NCBI RefSeq assembly: GCF_017299535.1
Contig: NZ_CP071238.1
Span: forward strand, 4,712,001-4,776,000
DNA length: 64,000 nt
Direction of reading: 5' to 3'
Source: Serratia marcescens subsp. marcescens ATCC 13880
GTDB taxonomy: Bacteria; Pseudomonadota; Gammaproteobacteria; Enterobacterales; Enterobacteriaceae
The first letter of the stretch is position 1, and each line of letters opens with the position of its first letter. The notes below the pieces were generated by a model that ran no database searches, was not told the DNA's origin, and was given only the letters and a program-made list of their open reading frames with translations. The translations under genes and the position numbers were made by a program. Positions 1-17,191 of the stretch are shown piece by piece.

Positions 1-20
1 CCCATAACCGAGGGCGCAGC

Positions 21-50
21 ATTATAACACCGCTTACTTGGTATGGGTAG
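21..50 (-). promoter_or_regulatory. spc operon promoter (Pspc)
   Basis: The minus strand has a perfect TATAAT -10 at positions 26-21, just downstream of the S10 operon terminator. The -35 region is weak. The sequence around the -10 closely resembles the E. coli spc promoter as I remember it. The operon it would drive (rplN onwards) lies outside the window. Confidence 0.75.
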
Positions 51-85
51 AAAAAATAAACGGCTCATTTTCTGAGCCGTTTATT
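51..85 (-). terminator. S10 operon terminator
   Basis: A perfect 13-bp inverted repeat (55-67 and 73-85) with a 5-nt loop lies 21 bases beyond the rpsQ stop. On the minus strand it is followed by four T residues. It marks the end of the S10 operon and sits immediately before the spc promoter. Confidence 0.85.
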
Positions 86-106
86 AAGTGAGAGCCAGCT
101 ACTCTA

Positions 107-2033
<1,927 letters not shown>

Positions 2034-2038
2034 CTACC

Positions 2039-2320
<282 letters not shown>

Positions 2321-2331
2321 TTATCCTCTAA

Positions 2332-4731
<2,400 letters not shown>

Positions 4732-4751
4732 TCAATCGCTCAATGACCTGA

Positions 4752-5275
<524 letters not shown>

Positions 5276-5441
5276 GCCGCAGTTGGAAATATGCTCAGGA
5301 AATCGTCATTTTTGCGCTTTCAGCGACGGTCACGGGATGAAGGTGGTGATCAAGGTATGAATTATGCTTGGCGGGCAGCTCCCCTGCCCCACCGTAAAAA
5401 CGGTCGCCGGCAGGAGAGGCGATGACGAACGGAAGGCAGGC

Positions 5442-5921
5442 TTACTCTTTGCGCTCTAAAATCTGGGCCTGGGCATAGTTTTGAATGCCGAGGCGAGCGA
5501 TCAGATCCAGCTCGGTTTCCAGCCAGTCGATATGCTCTTCTTCATCGGCCAGAATGTCGATCATCAAATCACGGCTGACATAATCGTGAATCGAGTCGGC
5601 GTAGGCGATACCTTCGCGCAGGTTCTTGGCGCCCGCCAATTCCAGCGCCAGATCGGAACGCAGCATCTCTTCAATGTCTTCGCCGATGTTCAACTTGCCG
5701 AGGTCTTGCAGATTAGGTATTCCTTCCAGGAACAGGATGCGTTCAATGTAGCGATCGGCATGTTTCATTTCGTCGATCGACTCGTGATATTCCTTATCGT
5801 TGAGGCGCATTAAACCCCAATTCTTGAACATGCGGGCGTGCAGGAAATATTGATTGATGGCAACCAGCTCGTTGCCGAGCAGTTTGTTGAGGTGAGCAAT
5901 GATCTTTTTATCGCCTTTCAT
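5442..5921 (-). CDS. bfr: Bacterioferritin
   Basis: This 159-residue haem-containing ferritin assembles as a 24-mer that oxidises Fe(II) and stores Fe(III) in the cytoplasm. All diiron-centre ligands of the E. coli protein are visible: Glu18, Glu51, His54, Glu94, Glu127 and His130. Met52, the haem ligand, is also present. The frame is open for 16 codons further upstream, but the ATG at 5921 has a strong AGGAGG site eight bases before it and gives the family N-terminus [18 protein letters not shown]. It lies 73 bases downstream of bfd. Confidence 0.96.
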   Translation of the reverse strand: MKGDKKIIAHLNKLLGNELVAINQYFLHARMFKNWGLMRLNDKEYHESIDEMKHADRYIERILFLEGIPNLQDLGKLNIGEDIEEMLRSDLALELAGAKNLREGIAYADSIHDYVSRDLMIDILADEEEHIDWLETELDLIARLGIQNYAQAQILERKE

Positions 5922-5994
5922 AGGTAACTCCTCCTGGCCAGTTCTAAAAGTGTAGAACTTGTAAGCCAAGAGTCAAAAATAACCTTACCCTTTG

Positions 5995-6189
5995 TTAGGC
6001 AACTTCATGCATTGGGATGATAGTTCCGCGTTCCTCCACCATAATCTGTCTTGCCTGACGAATGCACTTTCCACAATCGGTACCAATCGGCACAAGTTCA
6101 CGCAGTTGCTTCATGGTATGGGGGTTGTGCTGACGCACCGCATTACGGATCGCTTTGTCAGTCACCGCATTACACAGACATACATACAT
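5995..6189 (-). CDS. bfd: Bacterioferritin-associated ferredoxin
   Basis: This 64-residue [2Fe-2S] protein docks on bacterioferritin and passes electrons to its haem to release stored iron. The four cluster ligands are visible as Cys4, Cys6, Cys39 and Cys42 in the CxC ... CGKC pattern. An in-frame start four codons upstream is possible, but [14 protein letters not shown] is the family N-terminus. The gene precedes bfr on the same strand. Iron-dependent repression is expected, and a weak Fur-like sequence lies upstream. Confidence 0.95.
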   Translation of the reverse strand: MYVCLCNAVTDKAIRNAVRQHNPHTMKQLRELVPIGTDCGKCIRQARQIMVEERGTIIPMHEVA

Positions 6190-6219
6190 AGAGAGACTCA
6201 CTTCTTAACCAATGCATTG

Positions 6220-6253
6220 AGTCTAAATAGGAATGGTTTTTATTTCAATTAAG
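6220..6253 (-). promoter_or_regulatory. Candidate bfd promoter with a weak Fur-like site
   Basis: On the minus strand TTGAAA (-35) and TAGACT (-10) are separated by 17 bases upstream of bfd. The spacer holds an AT-rich imperfect repeat (6242-6228) that matches 9 of 14 positions of the 7-1-7 Fur model by eye. Fur control of bfd is established in E. coli. The site itself is only a candidate. Confidence 0.4.
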
Positions 6254-6270
6254 ATTTGTACAAATTGCAT

Positions 6271-6299
6271 AAAAAAAGGGCACCTAAGTGCCCTTTTTT
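6271..6299 (-). terminator. tuf / str operon terminator
   Basis: A 6-bp GC-rich stem (6278-6283 with 6288-6293) and CTAA loop are flanked by a T-run on both strands. It lies 21 bases after the tuf stop, so it ends the str operon. In the opposite orientation it could also stop plus-strand transcription. Confidence 0.85.
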
Positions 6300-6320
6300 G
6301 TGTCGAAAAATTATTCGCGA

Positions 6321-7562
<1,242 letters not shown>

Positions 7563-7575
7563 TTAACCCTGCGGC

Positions 7576-9699
<2,124 letters not shown>

Positions 9700-9783
9700 C
9701 TATTCCTAGGGCGTTCAAGTTCAGTTAACCCAAGCGGGCCGATTTGACGCGCCCGCTTGGTTAGCATGACTACAGCCGGGTGA

Positions 9784-10791
<1,008 letters not shown>

Positions 10792-10817
10792 CTATTGGCA
10801 AAGTACGAGGACGCAGA

Positions 10818-10846
10818 ATTTTAGGGCTGACCAGTATGGGTGTCAA
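10818..10846 (-). promoter_or_regulatory. str operon promoter
   Basis: On the minus strand a consensus -35 TTGACA (10846-10841) is followed after 17 bases by TAAAAT (10823-10818). It lies about 95 bases before rpsL. Arrangement and much of the sequence match the E. coli str promoter. Confidence 0.85.
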
Positions 10847-10868
10847 GAAATATACAACATCACTCTCA

Positions 10869-11156
10869 TTACCAGGCCATTTGGCTGCGGTGTTGTTCGG
10901 TTAATTCAACGAAGTGATTATAGCCGACGACAGTGATTTTGTGCGAAAAATGACCAACCAATCCCCGGGCTTCCAGGTCGTCCTGCAACGCATAAAGGGA
11001 TATGGGGGCGGCGAGCAGCAATTCAAGATGGGCGCTGCCGGCAAGGCCTGCAAGCACGCCGTCCTGCAACAGCAGCAGCGCGTCGCCCTCCGCCGTCAGG
11101 CGCAGCAGCGCAGGTAAGTCACATTGGTTTGGCGAATGGCTCAGGGTATACAGCAT
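10869..11156 (-). CDS. tusB: Sulfurtransferase complex subunit TusB
   Basis: This 95-residue DsrH-family subunit of the TusBCD heterohexamer takes part in the sulfur relay from IscS and TusA through TusE to MnmA, which makes 2-thiouridine at tRNA position 34. It starts MLYTLSHSPNQCDLPALL. It is the last gene of the yheO-tusDCB run, nine bases after tusC. The adjacency to the str operon is typical of Enterobacterales. Confidence 0.93.
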   Translation of the reverse strand: MLYTLSHSPNQCDLPALLRLTAEGDALLLLQDGVLAGLAGSAHLELLLAAPISLYALQDDLEARGLVGHFSHKITVVGYNHFVELTEQHRSQMAW

Positions 11157-11165
11157 CAGAGGATC

Positions 11166-11525
11166 CTAAAACGTCATCACGGCGTCGTAGCCGGCAAGCT
11201 CGCGGCGCAGTTCGTCCGGCGCCAGTACTTCCGCATCCAGCACCCAATCGTTCACTTGGCTCAATCCGCGTTCCTGCAGTGAAGCCTGGCACAGATAGCA
11301 CCGCTCCACGTCATACAGCGGCAGCACGCCGAAGGTGGCAATGTAATTGCGCGCCAAAATCTTTTCCGGTTGCTGGCCCGGCAACAGCTGCAATACGCCA
11401 TCGCCGACAAAAAACACCCCCACATCTTCACTGAGCGCCGACGTGGCGAGCAGCGCATCCAGCCCTTCCCTGCCGCCGGCACCGCCGTGCGGCCCATGGG
11501 TGAAAACAAAAGCGACTCGTTTCAT
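11166..11525 (-). CDS. tusC: Sulfurtransferase complex subunit TusC
   Basis: This 119-residue DsrF-family subunit of the TusBCD sulfur relay begins [26 protein letters not shown], the conserved glycine-rich N-terminus. It forms the core of the hexamer with TusB and TusD. It lies seven bases after tusD and nine before tusB in the same operon. Confidence 0.94.
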   Translation of the reverse strand: MKRVAFVFTHGPHGGAGGREGLDALLATSALSEDVGVFFVGDGVLQLLPGQQPEKILARNYIATFGVLPLYDVERCYLCQASLQERGLSQVNDWVLDAEVLAPDELRRELAGYDAVMTF

Positions 11526-11532
11526 CCTATCC

Positions 11533-11922
11533 TCAGAACTGCACCAGACGGTCGCAACTTAGCGACGCTTCGGCCAGGGAACCCAGCCCGCTCAGGGTAA
11601 AACCGGGCTGCAGGTTGGCGCTTGCCAGCCCCTGCTGCGCCGCCTCCCGCTCGTCGGTGACGCCGCGGCGCAACGCGGCGGCCACGCAGACGTTGAGCGC
11701 CACGCCGTGTTGCTGAGCCAGCTGCGCCCAACCGCGCACCAGGTCGAACTCATCGCTGGCGGGCGCGGTCAACTGGTTGGCGTTCAACACCCCTTCACGG
11801 TAGAAAAAGACGCTGGAAAGCCGGTGCCCTTTCGCCAGCAGGGCCAGCGCGAACTGATAGGCGCTGCTGGCCTGCTGCGTGCCGTAAGCCGGGCCGGTGA
11901 CCAACAGACAATAATCGAGCAT
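11533..11922 (-). CDS. tusD: Sulfurtransferase complex subunit TusD
   Basis: This 129-residue DsrE-family subunit carries the catalytic cysteine of the TusBCD complex, seen here as Cys79 in [13 protein letters not shown] (Cys78 in E. coli). It accepts persulfide sulfur from TusA and passes it to TusE. The start is taken as the ATG at 11922, which overlaps the yheO stop by one base (TGATG). A TTG one codon upstream is the only alternative. Confidence 0.95.
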   Translation of the reverse strand: MLDYCLLVTGPAYGTQQASSAYQFALALLAKGHRLSSVFFYREGVLNANQLTAPASDEFDLVRGWAQLAQQHGVALNVCVAAALRRGVTDEREAAQQGLASANLQPGFTLSGLGSLAEASLSCDRLVQF

Positions 11923-12644
11923 CAACGGTCGCTTCCCAACAGATCGCCGCTCTTGAACTGGCGGATGTACAAATACACGGTGTGTTTGGAGATATTCAGG
12001 CGATCCGCCACCTGATTGATCGCATCCTTGATGTCGAAGATGCCTTTCTCATAGAGGTTGAGCACTACCTGGCGGTTCTTGGCATTATTGGATACCGAGC
12101 GATCGGCATTCACCTCTTCGATGGTGAACTCCAGCGTCTGCGCCACCAGATCGTCGACTGAAGACGCGAAATTCACCGACGACGGCACGTCCTGCGTGGC
12201 CGGCGGCATAAAGGTCTGCATGATCTGCGAGAACGGCACATCGAGGTTCATGTTGATGCACAACAAACCGATTACCCGCTGTTCGCAATTGCGAATCGCG
12301 ATGGTCACCGACTTCATCAGCACGCCGCTCTTGGCGCGGGTGAAGTAGGCTTTCGACACGCTGCTGTCGTCGCCGGCCATGTCGTGCAGCATGCGCAGCG
12401 CCAGGTCGGTGATCGGCGAACCGATTTTACGCCCGGTATGTTCCCCGTTGGCGATGCGCACCGCTGAGCTGTTCAGATCTTCCAGCGCGTGCAATACGAT
12501 CTCGCAGTGGCCGCCGATCAACATCGCCAGCCCATCGACCACCGCTTCATAGGATTTCAGGATTTCATGATCCGTTTGAGTAAACGGACGTTCATTCAGC
12601 AAATCAAGTTCGCTGGCTTCGCTGGATAAAAGCGAATTCGACAT
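11922..12644 (-). CDS. yheO: YheO-like PAS domain and helix-turn-helix transcriptional regulator
   Basis: This 240-residue protein has an N-terminal YheO-type PAS-like domain (about 20-140) and a C-terminal helix-turn-helix (about 195-230, containing [18 protein letters not shown]). Its targets are poorly known. The start at 12644 gives the same length as E. coli YheO. The frame is open for 55 more codons upstream to a GTG at 12809, but that stretch is Arg-rich, unlike the family, and probably untranslated. The gene heads the tusDCB operon and is coupled to tusD by a TGATG overlap. Confidence 0.9.
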   Translation of the reverse strand: MSNSLLSSEASELDLLNERPFTQTDHEILKSYEAVVDGLAMLIGGHCEIVLHALEDLNSSAVRIANGEHTGRKIGSPITDLALRMLHDMAGDDSSVSKAYFTRAKSGVLMKSVTIAIRNCEQRVIGLLCINMNLDVPFSQIMQTFMPPATQDVPSSVNFASSVDDLVAQTLEFTIEEVNADRSVSNNAKNRQVVLNLYEKGIFDIKDAINQVADRLNISKHTVYLYIRQFKSGDLLGSDR

Positions 12645-12970
12645 CGAAGATACCACCCTCATAGATCGCCTGTGCCAGGGGGCGCAGCTAAAACCGCTCG
12701 GACCGGATCGCTGCCGTCGTCGGCACGCCGCAGCGCGGCTGGCTGAGAGCAGCATAAACGGCACGATGACATCCGCGGGCGAGGCGGCCGGGAACAATTT
12801 TAGGTACACGCCCTAAGGGGCAGACGCATGACTGATAAGTCAGAATTATTAGTCTAGCAAAGCGGCCGGAGCAAAGTCCTTGCGTTTGCGCGTGGTATTG
12901 ACGTTAAGCCCGATGCCCGGCAGGCGTCAAGCGTTCAATGGAGAGAGAGGCGGCGGCGGCCGAAATGAAA
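12645..12970 (-). promoter_or_regulatory. yheO-tusDCB promoter and long leader
   Basis: No gene is seen in this stretch. A candidate minus-strand promoter has TTGCTC (12874-12869), a 17-base spacer and TAATAA (12851-12846). If correct, the mRNA has a leader of about 195 bases before the yheO ATG. The leader is GC-rich and carries an open in-frame extension of yheO. Confidence 0.45.
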
Positions 12971-12997
12971 ACCGCCGCGGAGGGCATCCGCGGCGGT
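12971..12997 (-). terminator. fkpA terminator
   Basis: A perfect 11-bp GC-rich stem (12971-12981 with 12987-12997) and a 5-nt loop start 19 bases after the fkpA stop. On the minus strand it is followed by TTTCATTT. This is a strong stem with a mediocre T-tract. Confidence 0.75.
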
Positions 12998-13016
12998 GGC
13001 AAACAGAGCGACGAGA

Positions 13017-13856
13017 TTATTTCGCTTTGGCGTCTGCTTTCGCGTCAGCCGGTTTTTCGGCTTTAGCGTCGGCTTTCGGCGCCGCTTTCACGTCCAGCAG
13101 CTCAACGTCGAACACCAGCGTGGAGTTAGCCGGGATGCCCGGAACGCCGGTTTTGCCGTAGGCCAATGCCGGCGGGATCACCAGCTTGATTTTGCCGCCT
13201 TTCTTGATGTGCTTCAGGCCTTCGGTCCAGCCAGGGATCACGCCGTCCAGACGGAACGACAGCGGCTCGCCGCGGGTGTAGGAGTTATCGAACTCGGTAC
13301 CGTCGGTCAGGGTGCCCTTGTAGTTTACTACCACGGTGTCGCTGTCTTTCGGCGCTTCACCCGCGCCCGGTTTCTCTACCTGGTACAGCAGGCCGGATTC
13401 GGTTTTCTTCACGCCCTTTTCTTTAGCGAAGCTGTCGCGGTACTTGGCGCCTTTGGTTTCGTTGTCCTTGGCGTCCTGTTCCATCTTCGCCTGAGCGGAA
13501 GCCTTCACGCGCGCTTCGAAGCCCTGCAGGGTCTTCTCGATGTCGGCGTCGTTCAGCTTGCTCTTGTTGGCGAACGCGTCCTGAACGCCGGCGATCAGCT
13601 GATCTTTGTCCAGCTTGATGCCCAGCTTCTCTTGCTCTTTCAGAGAGTTGTCCATGTAACGGCCGAGAGACGCACCCAGTGCGTAAGCGGCTTGCTCGTC
13701 GTCGTTTTTGAACTTGCCGGTGCTCGGTGCTGCCGCCGCGTCCGCTGGTTTAGCGGCTTCTGCCGGTTTGGCGGCATCGGCTGCCATGACCTGGGTCGCA
13801 TTCAGAGCAAAAGCCATGGTGGTTGCCAGAAGCGTGACTTTAAACAAAGATTTCAT
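13017..13856 (-). CDS. fkpA: FKBP-type peptidyl-prolyl cis-trans isomerase, periplasmic chaperone FkpA
   Basis: This 279-residue periplasmic isomerase and chaperone begins with a Sec signal peptide (about 1-25, cleavage after QVMA). A helical dimerisation domain follows (about 60-155) and then the FKBP domain (about 165-260), with the VVNYKGTLTDGTEFD and PPALAYG motifs. Two low-complexity Ala/Lys/Asp segments, one after the signal peptide and one at the C-terminus, make it slightly longer than the E. coli protein. I chose the ATG at 13856 because it gives the signal peptide directly. In E. coli the gene belongs to the sigma-E envelope stress regulon. Confidence 0.96.
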   Translation of the reverse strand: MKSLFKVTLLATTMAFALNATQVMAADAAKPAEAAKPADAAAAPSTGKFKNDDEQAAYALGASLGRYMDNSLKEQEKLGIKLDKDQLIAGVQDAFANKSKLNDADIEKTLQGFEARVKASAQAKMEQDAKDNETKGAKYRDSFAKEKGVKKTESGLLYQVEKPGAGEAPKDSDTVVVNYKGTLTDGTEFDNSYTRGEPLSFRLDGVIPGWTEGLKHIKKGGKIKLVIPPALAYGKTGVPGIPANSTLVFDVELLDVKAAPKADAKAEKPADAKADAKAK

Positions 13857-14212
13857 CCATTTCTCCAGTGTCTGAAGCAATGCCCCAAACAATCATTAGG
13901 TAAGATAACCGGGCTACTATAGCTGCCTGAAACAAAACAAAACAGTCGCACAGGTAACCAATCGAGTCAAAGTGTGACTCCCGCTTTGCCAAGAAGTTTC
14001 CCCCTGCGTGCTACTCGCATGATAAATCAGATTTTTCTTGCAGAATATTCGGCGAGGTTAGCAAAAAACGGCGTATCGGGCGTGCAACTTTTCAGCACTT
14101 TACACTGCCGATCGCAACGTTGCGCGCCGCCTGGAGAAATAGCGCGAGCAAACCCGGCGTCAGCTGTTACCATAGCGCCGAATCAGGATTTTATCGCGTC
14201 AGAGGTAGCCTC
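13857..14212. promoter_or_regulatory. Divergent fkpA-slyX control region
   Basis: This 356-base stretch has no gene. For fkpA (minus) a candidate -10 TATAGT lies at 13921-13916 with a poor -35. Two unexplained inverted repeats are present: GAGTCA-N5-TGACTC at 13964-13980, and the 12-bp perfect palindrome CGCAACGTTGCG at 14113-14124. I could not define a confident slyX promoter or a sigma-E site by eye. Confidence 0.35.
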
Positions 14213-14440
14213 ATGCACAACGCCGACATTCAACGCCTGCTACAGCGGCTTGAAGAACTGGAGAGCCGTCAGGCCTTCCAAGAGCTCACCATCGAAGAGC
14301 TCAACCAGACCGTCATCCAGCATCAAATGGAAATGCTGAAGATGCGCGAACACCTGCGCATGTTGACCGACAAGCTGCGCTCGACCCAAACCTCAATGAT
14401 CGCCTCGCAATCGGAAGAAACCCCTCCGCCGCACTATTGA
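14213..14440 (+). CDS. slyX: SlyX family protein
   Basis: This 75-residue predicted coiled-coil protein is of unknown function. Heptad-like leucines run from residue 5 to about 55 ([12 protein letters not shown] ... [15 protein letters not shown]), and it ends in the family tail EETPPPHY. The start is the ATG at 14213, which matches the length of E. coli SlyX (72 residues). The upstream open frame is not conserved. It faces fkpA across a 356-base gap and converges with the MalY-like gene, leaving a gap of 15 bases. Confidence 0.9.
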   Translation: MHNADIQRLLQRLEELESRQAFQELTIEELNQTVIQHQMEMLKMREHLRMLTDKLRSTQTSMIASQSEETPPPHY

Positions 14441-14455
14441 GGGCCCGCTGCGCGG

Positions 14456-15628
14456 TTATTTCAGGCGTGCCAGCCCTTCTACGGCACGCTCGAGATACCG
14501 GCGCGGGCACCCCAGGTTGATGCGGATAAAACCGCTCCCCTGCGGGCCGAAACCGCTGCCCATCGACGGCGCCAGCTTCGCCACCGCCACCAGCGCCTGC
14601 TGTAAGTCAGCATCGTTCAAACCCAGTGCACGGCAATCCAGCCAGGCGAGATAGGTCCCTTCAGCCTGGGTCATCGAGCACCAGGGCGCGGCGGCCGCCA
14701 GCGCCCGCTCAAACCAACGCCGATTCTCCGCCAGGTAGCCGAGCAGCTCATCAAGCCAGGCAGCGCCCCGTTGATAGGCCGCGGTCGCCGCCGTCATCGA
14801 CAGCGCGTTGAATACATCCAGCCCGTGGGCGTTCAGCCGATCGACAAACCCCTGCCGCAGCCGGGCATTGGGGATCAGAAAATTCGAAATGCGCAGCGAA
14901 GAGAGTCCGAAGGTTTTGCTGGCGGACGTCGCCGCAATCACCCGCTCGCGATATTCCTCGTCCAGATGCAACACCGACGTAAACGTCTCGCCGGGCAGCA
15001 GCAGATCGGCCCAAATTTCATCGGAGATCACCGTGACGTCGTGGGCATGGCAAAGCGCCATGAGCCGCTCCAGTTCATCGCGGCGCCAGCAACGGCCTGT
15101 CGGATTGTGCGGATTGCACAGCAACAACAGCGGCGGTTTACGCTGCGCCAGACAGGCAGCCAACTGGTCGAAATCGATCCGATATCCCTGCGGAGTTTCC
15201 AACAGAGGATCCTCAAGCACCTCTCTGCCGTTCATGGTGACTATCTTGGCGAACGAGCCATAATACGGCCCCTGCACCACCACGCCGTCCCCCGGCTTGC
15301 TGAGCAGTTGGATCAGCATCGCCAATCCGGGCACCACCCCTTCAATCGACGTAAACCACTCGCGCCGCAGCGGCAAGTCGTGCCGCTTGGCGAACCAGTC
15401 GATCGCCGCCTGATAGTAGGCGTCGTCGCGCTCGCTGTAGCCAAAGACGCCGTGATCCACCCGCTGATGCAGCGCCTGTTGCACCTCTGGCGGACATGGA
15501 AAATCGAAATCGGACACCCACATCGGCAACAGTTCGCTGCCATCCAGTTGCAGATAGCGGTCGATGAAGTCCCACTTCACGGAGCTGGTGTTGTGGCGAT
15601 CGATGATGGCGTTGAAATGACTCGTCAT
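14456..15628 (-). CDS. MalY/PatB family pyridoxal-phosphate C-S lyase or aminotransferase
   Basis: This 390-residue fold-type I PLP enzyme resembles MalY and PatB, which cleave cystathionine or other S-substituted cysteines to pyruvate, ammonia and a thiol. The Schiff-base lysine is Lys238 in SATSASKTFGLSS. The cofactor residues Asn175 (NPHNPTG) and Asp203 (ISDEIW) are present. The start at 15628 gives the family N-terminus. It follows the NhaC-like gene by one base, so the two are surely co-transcribed. Aminotransferase activity or another thio-amino acid substrate is possible. Confidence 0.85.
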   Translation of the reverse strand: MTSHFNAIIDRHNTSSVKWDFIDRYLQLDGSELLPMWVSDFDFPCPPEVQQALHQRVDHGVFGYSERDDAYYQAAIDWFAKRHDLPLRREWFTSIEGVVPGLAMLIQLLSKPGDGVVVQGPYYGSFAKIVTMNGREVLEDPLLETPQGYRIDFDQLAACLAQRKPPLLLLCNPHNPTGRCWRRDELERLMALCHAHDVTVISDEIWADLLLPGETFTSVLHLDEEYRERVIAATSASKTFGLSSLRISNFLIPNARLRQGFVDRLNAHGLDVFNALSMTAATAAYQRGAAWLDELLGYLAENRRWFERALAAAAPWCSMTQAEGTYLAWLDCRALGLNDADLQQALVAVAKLAPSMGSGFGPQGSGFIRINLGCPRRYLERAVEGLARLK

Positions 15629-15629
15629 G

Positions 15630-17069
15630 TCAGGCTTCCTTACGCTGCAAGTCGTTCTGAGGTTGAAGTTTGGCGATACCGAAGCCGGTGAACCCATAAA
15701 TCAGGGCGAACACCACCGCGGCATAACATTGGATCGCCCACGGCAGCAGATCGAGCGTGCTGACTCCCAGCGTGGTCGCCATGTAAATACCGGCGGCCGT
15801 CCACGGGATCAGCGGCTCGATAACGGTGCCCGCATCTTCGACGGTGCGCGACAGGTTTTTGTTGTCCAGCCCCATGCGTCGATAGGCGCCTTTGAACAGC
15901 TCCGCCGGGATCAGCAGCGCCAGCTTGCCGTCACTGGTCGCGCCGGTCACCAGGATGGTGGTGGCAACGGTAGCGGCGATCAGTTGACCGGTGGTGTGCA
16001 CCACTTTCAGCAGCCGGCTGATGATCACCGTCAGCGCGCCGGTCAGCGTCAAGGCGCCGGCGAAGGAAAAGGCGCAGAACACCAGCAGGATCGTACTCAT
16101 CATCGAGAACATGCCGCCGCGGTTCAGCAGGCGCGGCACATCGGCGACGATCCCTTCGACGTTATGGCCCTGGCTGGCGAACATCGACAGATTGAAACCG
16201 TCCATCAACGCATTCAGCCCCTGTTGCAAGCTAAAACCCTGCAGCGCGACGCCGATGGCGATCGCCAGCGCGCAGGCGGCCAGCATGACGGGGATCACCG
16301 GCCGTTTGGTCACCGCGCCCCACAGCACCAGCACCGGCGGCAGGATCAACAGCAGATTGAAATGGTACAACCCCTCAAGCGCGCTGACGATTTCGGTCAC
16401 TTTTTCCGGCGTTGCCACGCTGCCCACCGCGCCGGTGTGGCCGGCGATCAGGTACACCACGGCGGCCAGGATGAAGCTCGGCAGCGTCGTGTACATCAGA
16501 TGCTGGATATGGCTGTAGAGATCGGTATCCGCGACGATAGCCGCGAAGTTCGTCGAATCGGACAACGGCGAAATTTTGTCGCCGAAGTAGGCGCCGGACA
16601 CCACTGCCCCGGCCGCGGCGGCCAGCGGCACGTCCAGACCGGCGGCCACGCCCATCAGCGCCACGCCCACGGTGCCGGCCGCCCCCCACGAGGTGCCGGT
16701 GCACACCGAGATCACGCTGGTGATGAAGAACGCGGCGATCAGAATGTATTGGGGGCTAATCAGCTTCAGCCCCCAATACACCATGTAAGGGATTGTGCCG
16801 CTGATCATCCAGGTGCCGATCAGGCCGCCCACGCAGATCAGGATCATGATCACCGGCATCGCCTTAGCCAGCTTGGCCACGATGGCCTCGATGATGTCAT
16901 CCCAGCGGTAGCCTTGCCACCAGGCCAACGCGGCGGCGATGGCGGCGGAAACCAGCAGCAGCGGTTCAATGCGCAGGCCAAACTGGCCATAGCCGATGAT
17001 GAGCAGCAACAGCATGGCCACAATCGGCAGCGTCGCCAGCCCAAGGTTGAGCGTTTTCTTATTATCCAT
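15630..17069 (-). CDS. nhaC: NhaC family Na+/H+ antiporter or related transporter
   Basis: This 479-residue inner-membrane protein has about eleven to twelve hydrophobic segments. The conserved GTSWGAAGTVGVALMG and GAVVSGAYFGDKISPLSDSTN motifs are at about residues 135-190, diagnostic of NhaC. The family includes Na+/H+ antiporters and exchangers that carry organic substrates, such as MleN (malate-lactate). The pairing with a C-S lyase suggests it could move an amino acid or thiol compound instead of only Na+. A clear ribosome-binding site (AGGAG) precedes the ATG. Confidence 0.85.
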   Translation of the reverse strand: MDNKKTLNLGLATLPIVAMLLLLIIGYGQFGLRIEPLLLVSAAIAAALAWWQGYRWDDIIEAIVAKLAKAMPVIMILICVGGLIGTWMISGTIPYMVYWGLKLISPQYILIAAFFITSVISVCTGTSWGAAGTVGVALMGVAAGLDVPLAAAAGAVVSGAYFGDKISPLSDSTNFAAIVADTDLYSHIQHLMYTTLPSFILAAVVYLIAGHTGAVGSVATPEKVTEIVSALEGLYHFNLLLILPPVLVLWGAVTKRPVIPVMLAACALAIAIGVALQGFSLQQGLNALMDGFNLSMFASQGHNVEGIVADVPRLLNRGGMFSMMSTILLVFCAFSFAGALTLTGALTVIISRLLKVVHTTGQLIAATVATTILVTGATSDGKLALLIPAELFKGAYRRMGLDNKNLSRTVEDAGTVIEPLIPWTAAGIYMATTLGVSTLDLLPWAIQCYAAVVFALIYGFTGFGIAKLQPQNDLQRKEA

Positions 17070-17151
17070 ATACGGCTCCTGTTGAAGAGGGGGTACTGCA
17101 ACAGCGTAATGGCTTCGGTAATCGGAGGATGTGAGCGCAGGCCACTGGCCA

Positions 17152-17165
17152 TGTAATCGGTTTCA
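17152..17165. promoter_or_regulatory. LacI/GalR-type operator upstream of the NhaC-like gene
   Basis: On the minus strand the sequence TGAAACCGATTACA matches the LacI/GalR operator pattern TGNAANCGNTTNCA at every fixed position, including the central CG. It lies 83 bases before the NhaC-like ATG and 27 bases after the LacI-family stop codon, so it is the obvious target of that regulator. Confidence 0.6.
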
Positions 17166-17191
17166 TGAGATGGCGTTATGTGAACCGCCTC

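Noticed and set aside
5379..5395. A GC-rich inverted repeat downstream of bfr as a terminator.
   Set aside because: No T-tract follows on the minus strand, so it is not a convincing intrinsic terminator.
11922..12809. A 295-residue version of YheO starting at the GTG at 12809.
   Set aside because: The first 55 residues are Arg/Ala-rich and unlike the family. The ATG at 12644 gives exactly the E. coli length.
15627..17156. A 509-codon plus-strand open frame opposite the NhaC-like gene.
   Set aside because: Its product is Gln/His/Arg-rich low-complexity sequence, typical of the antisense of a membrane-protein gene in GC-rich DNA.
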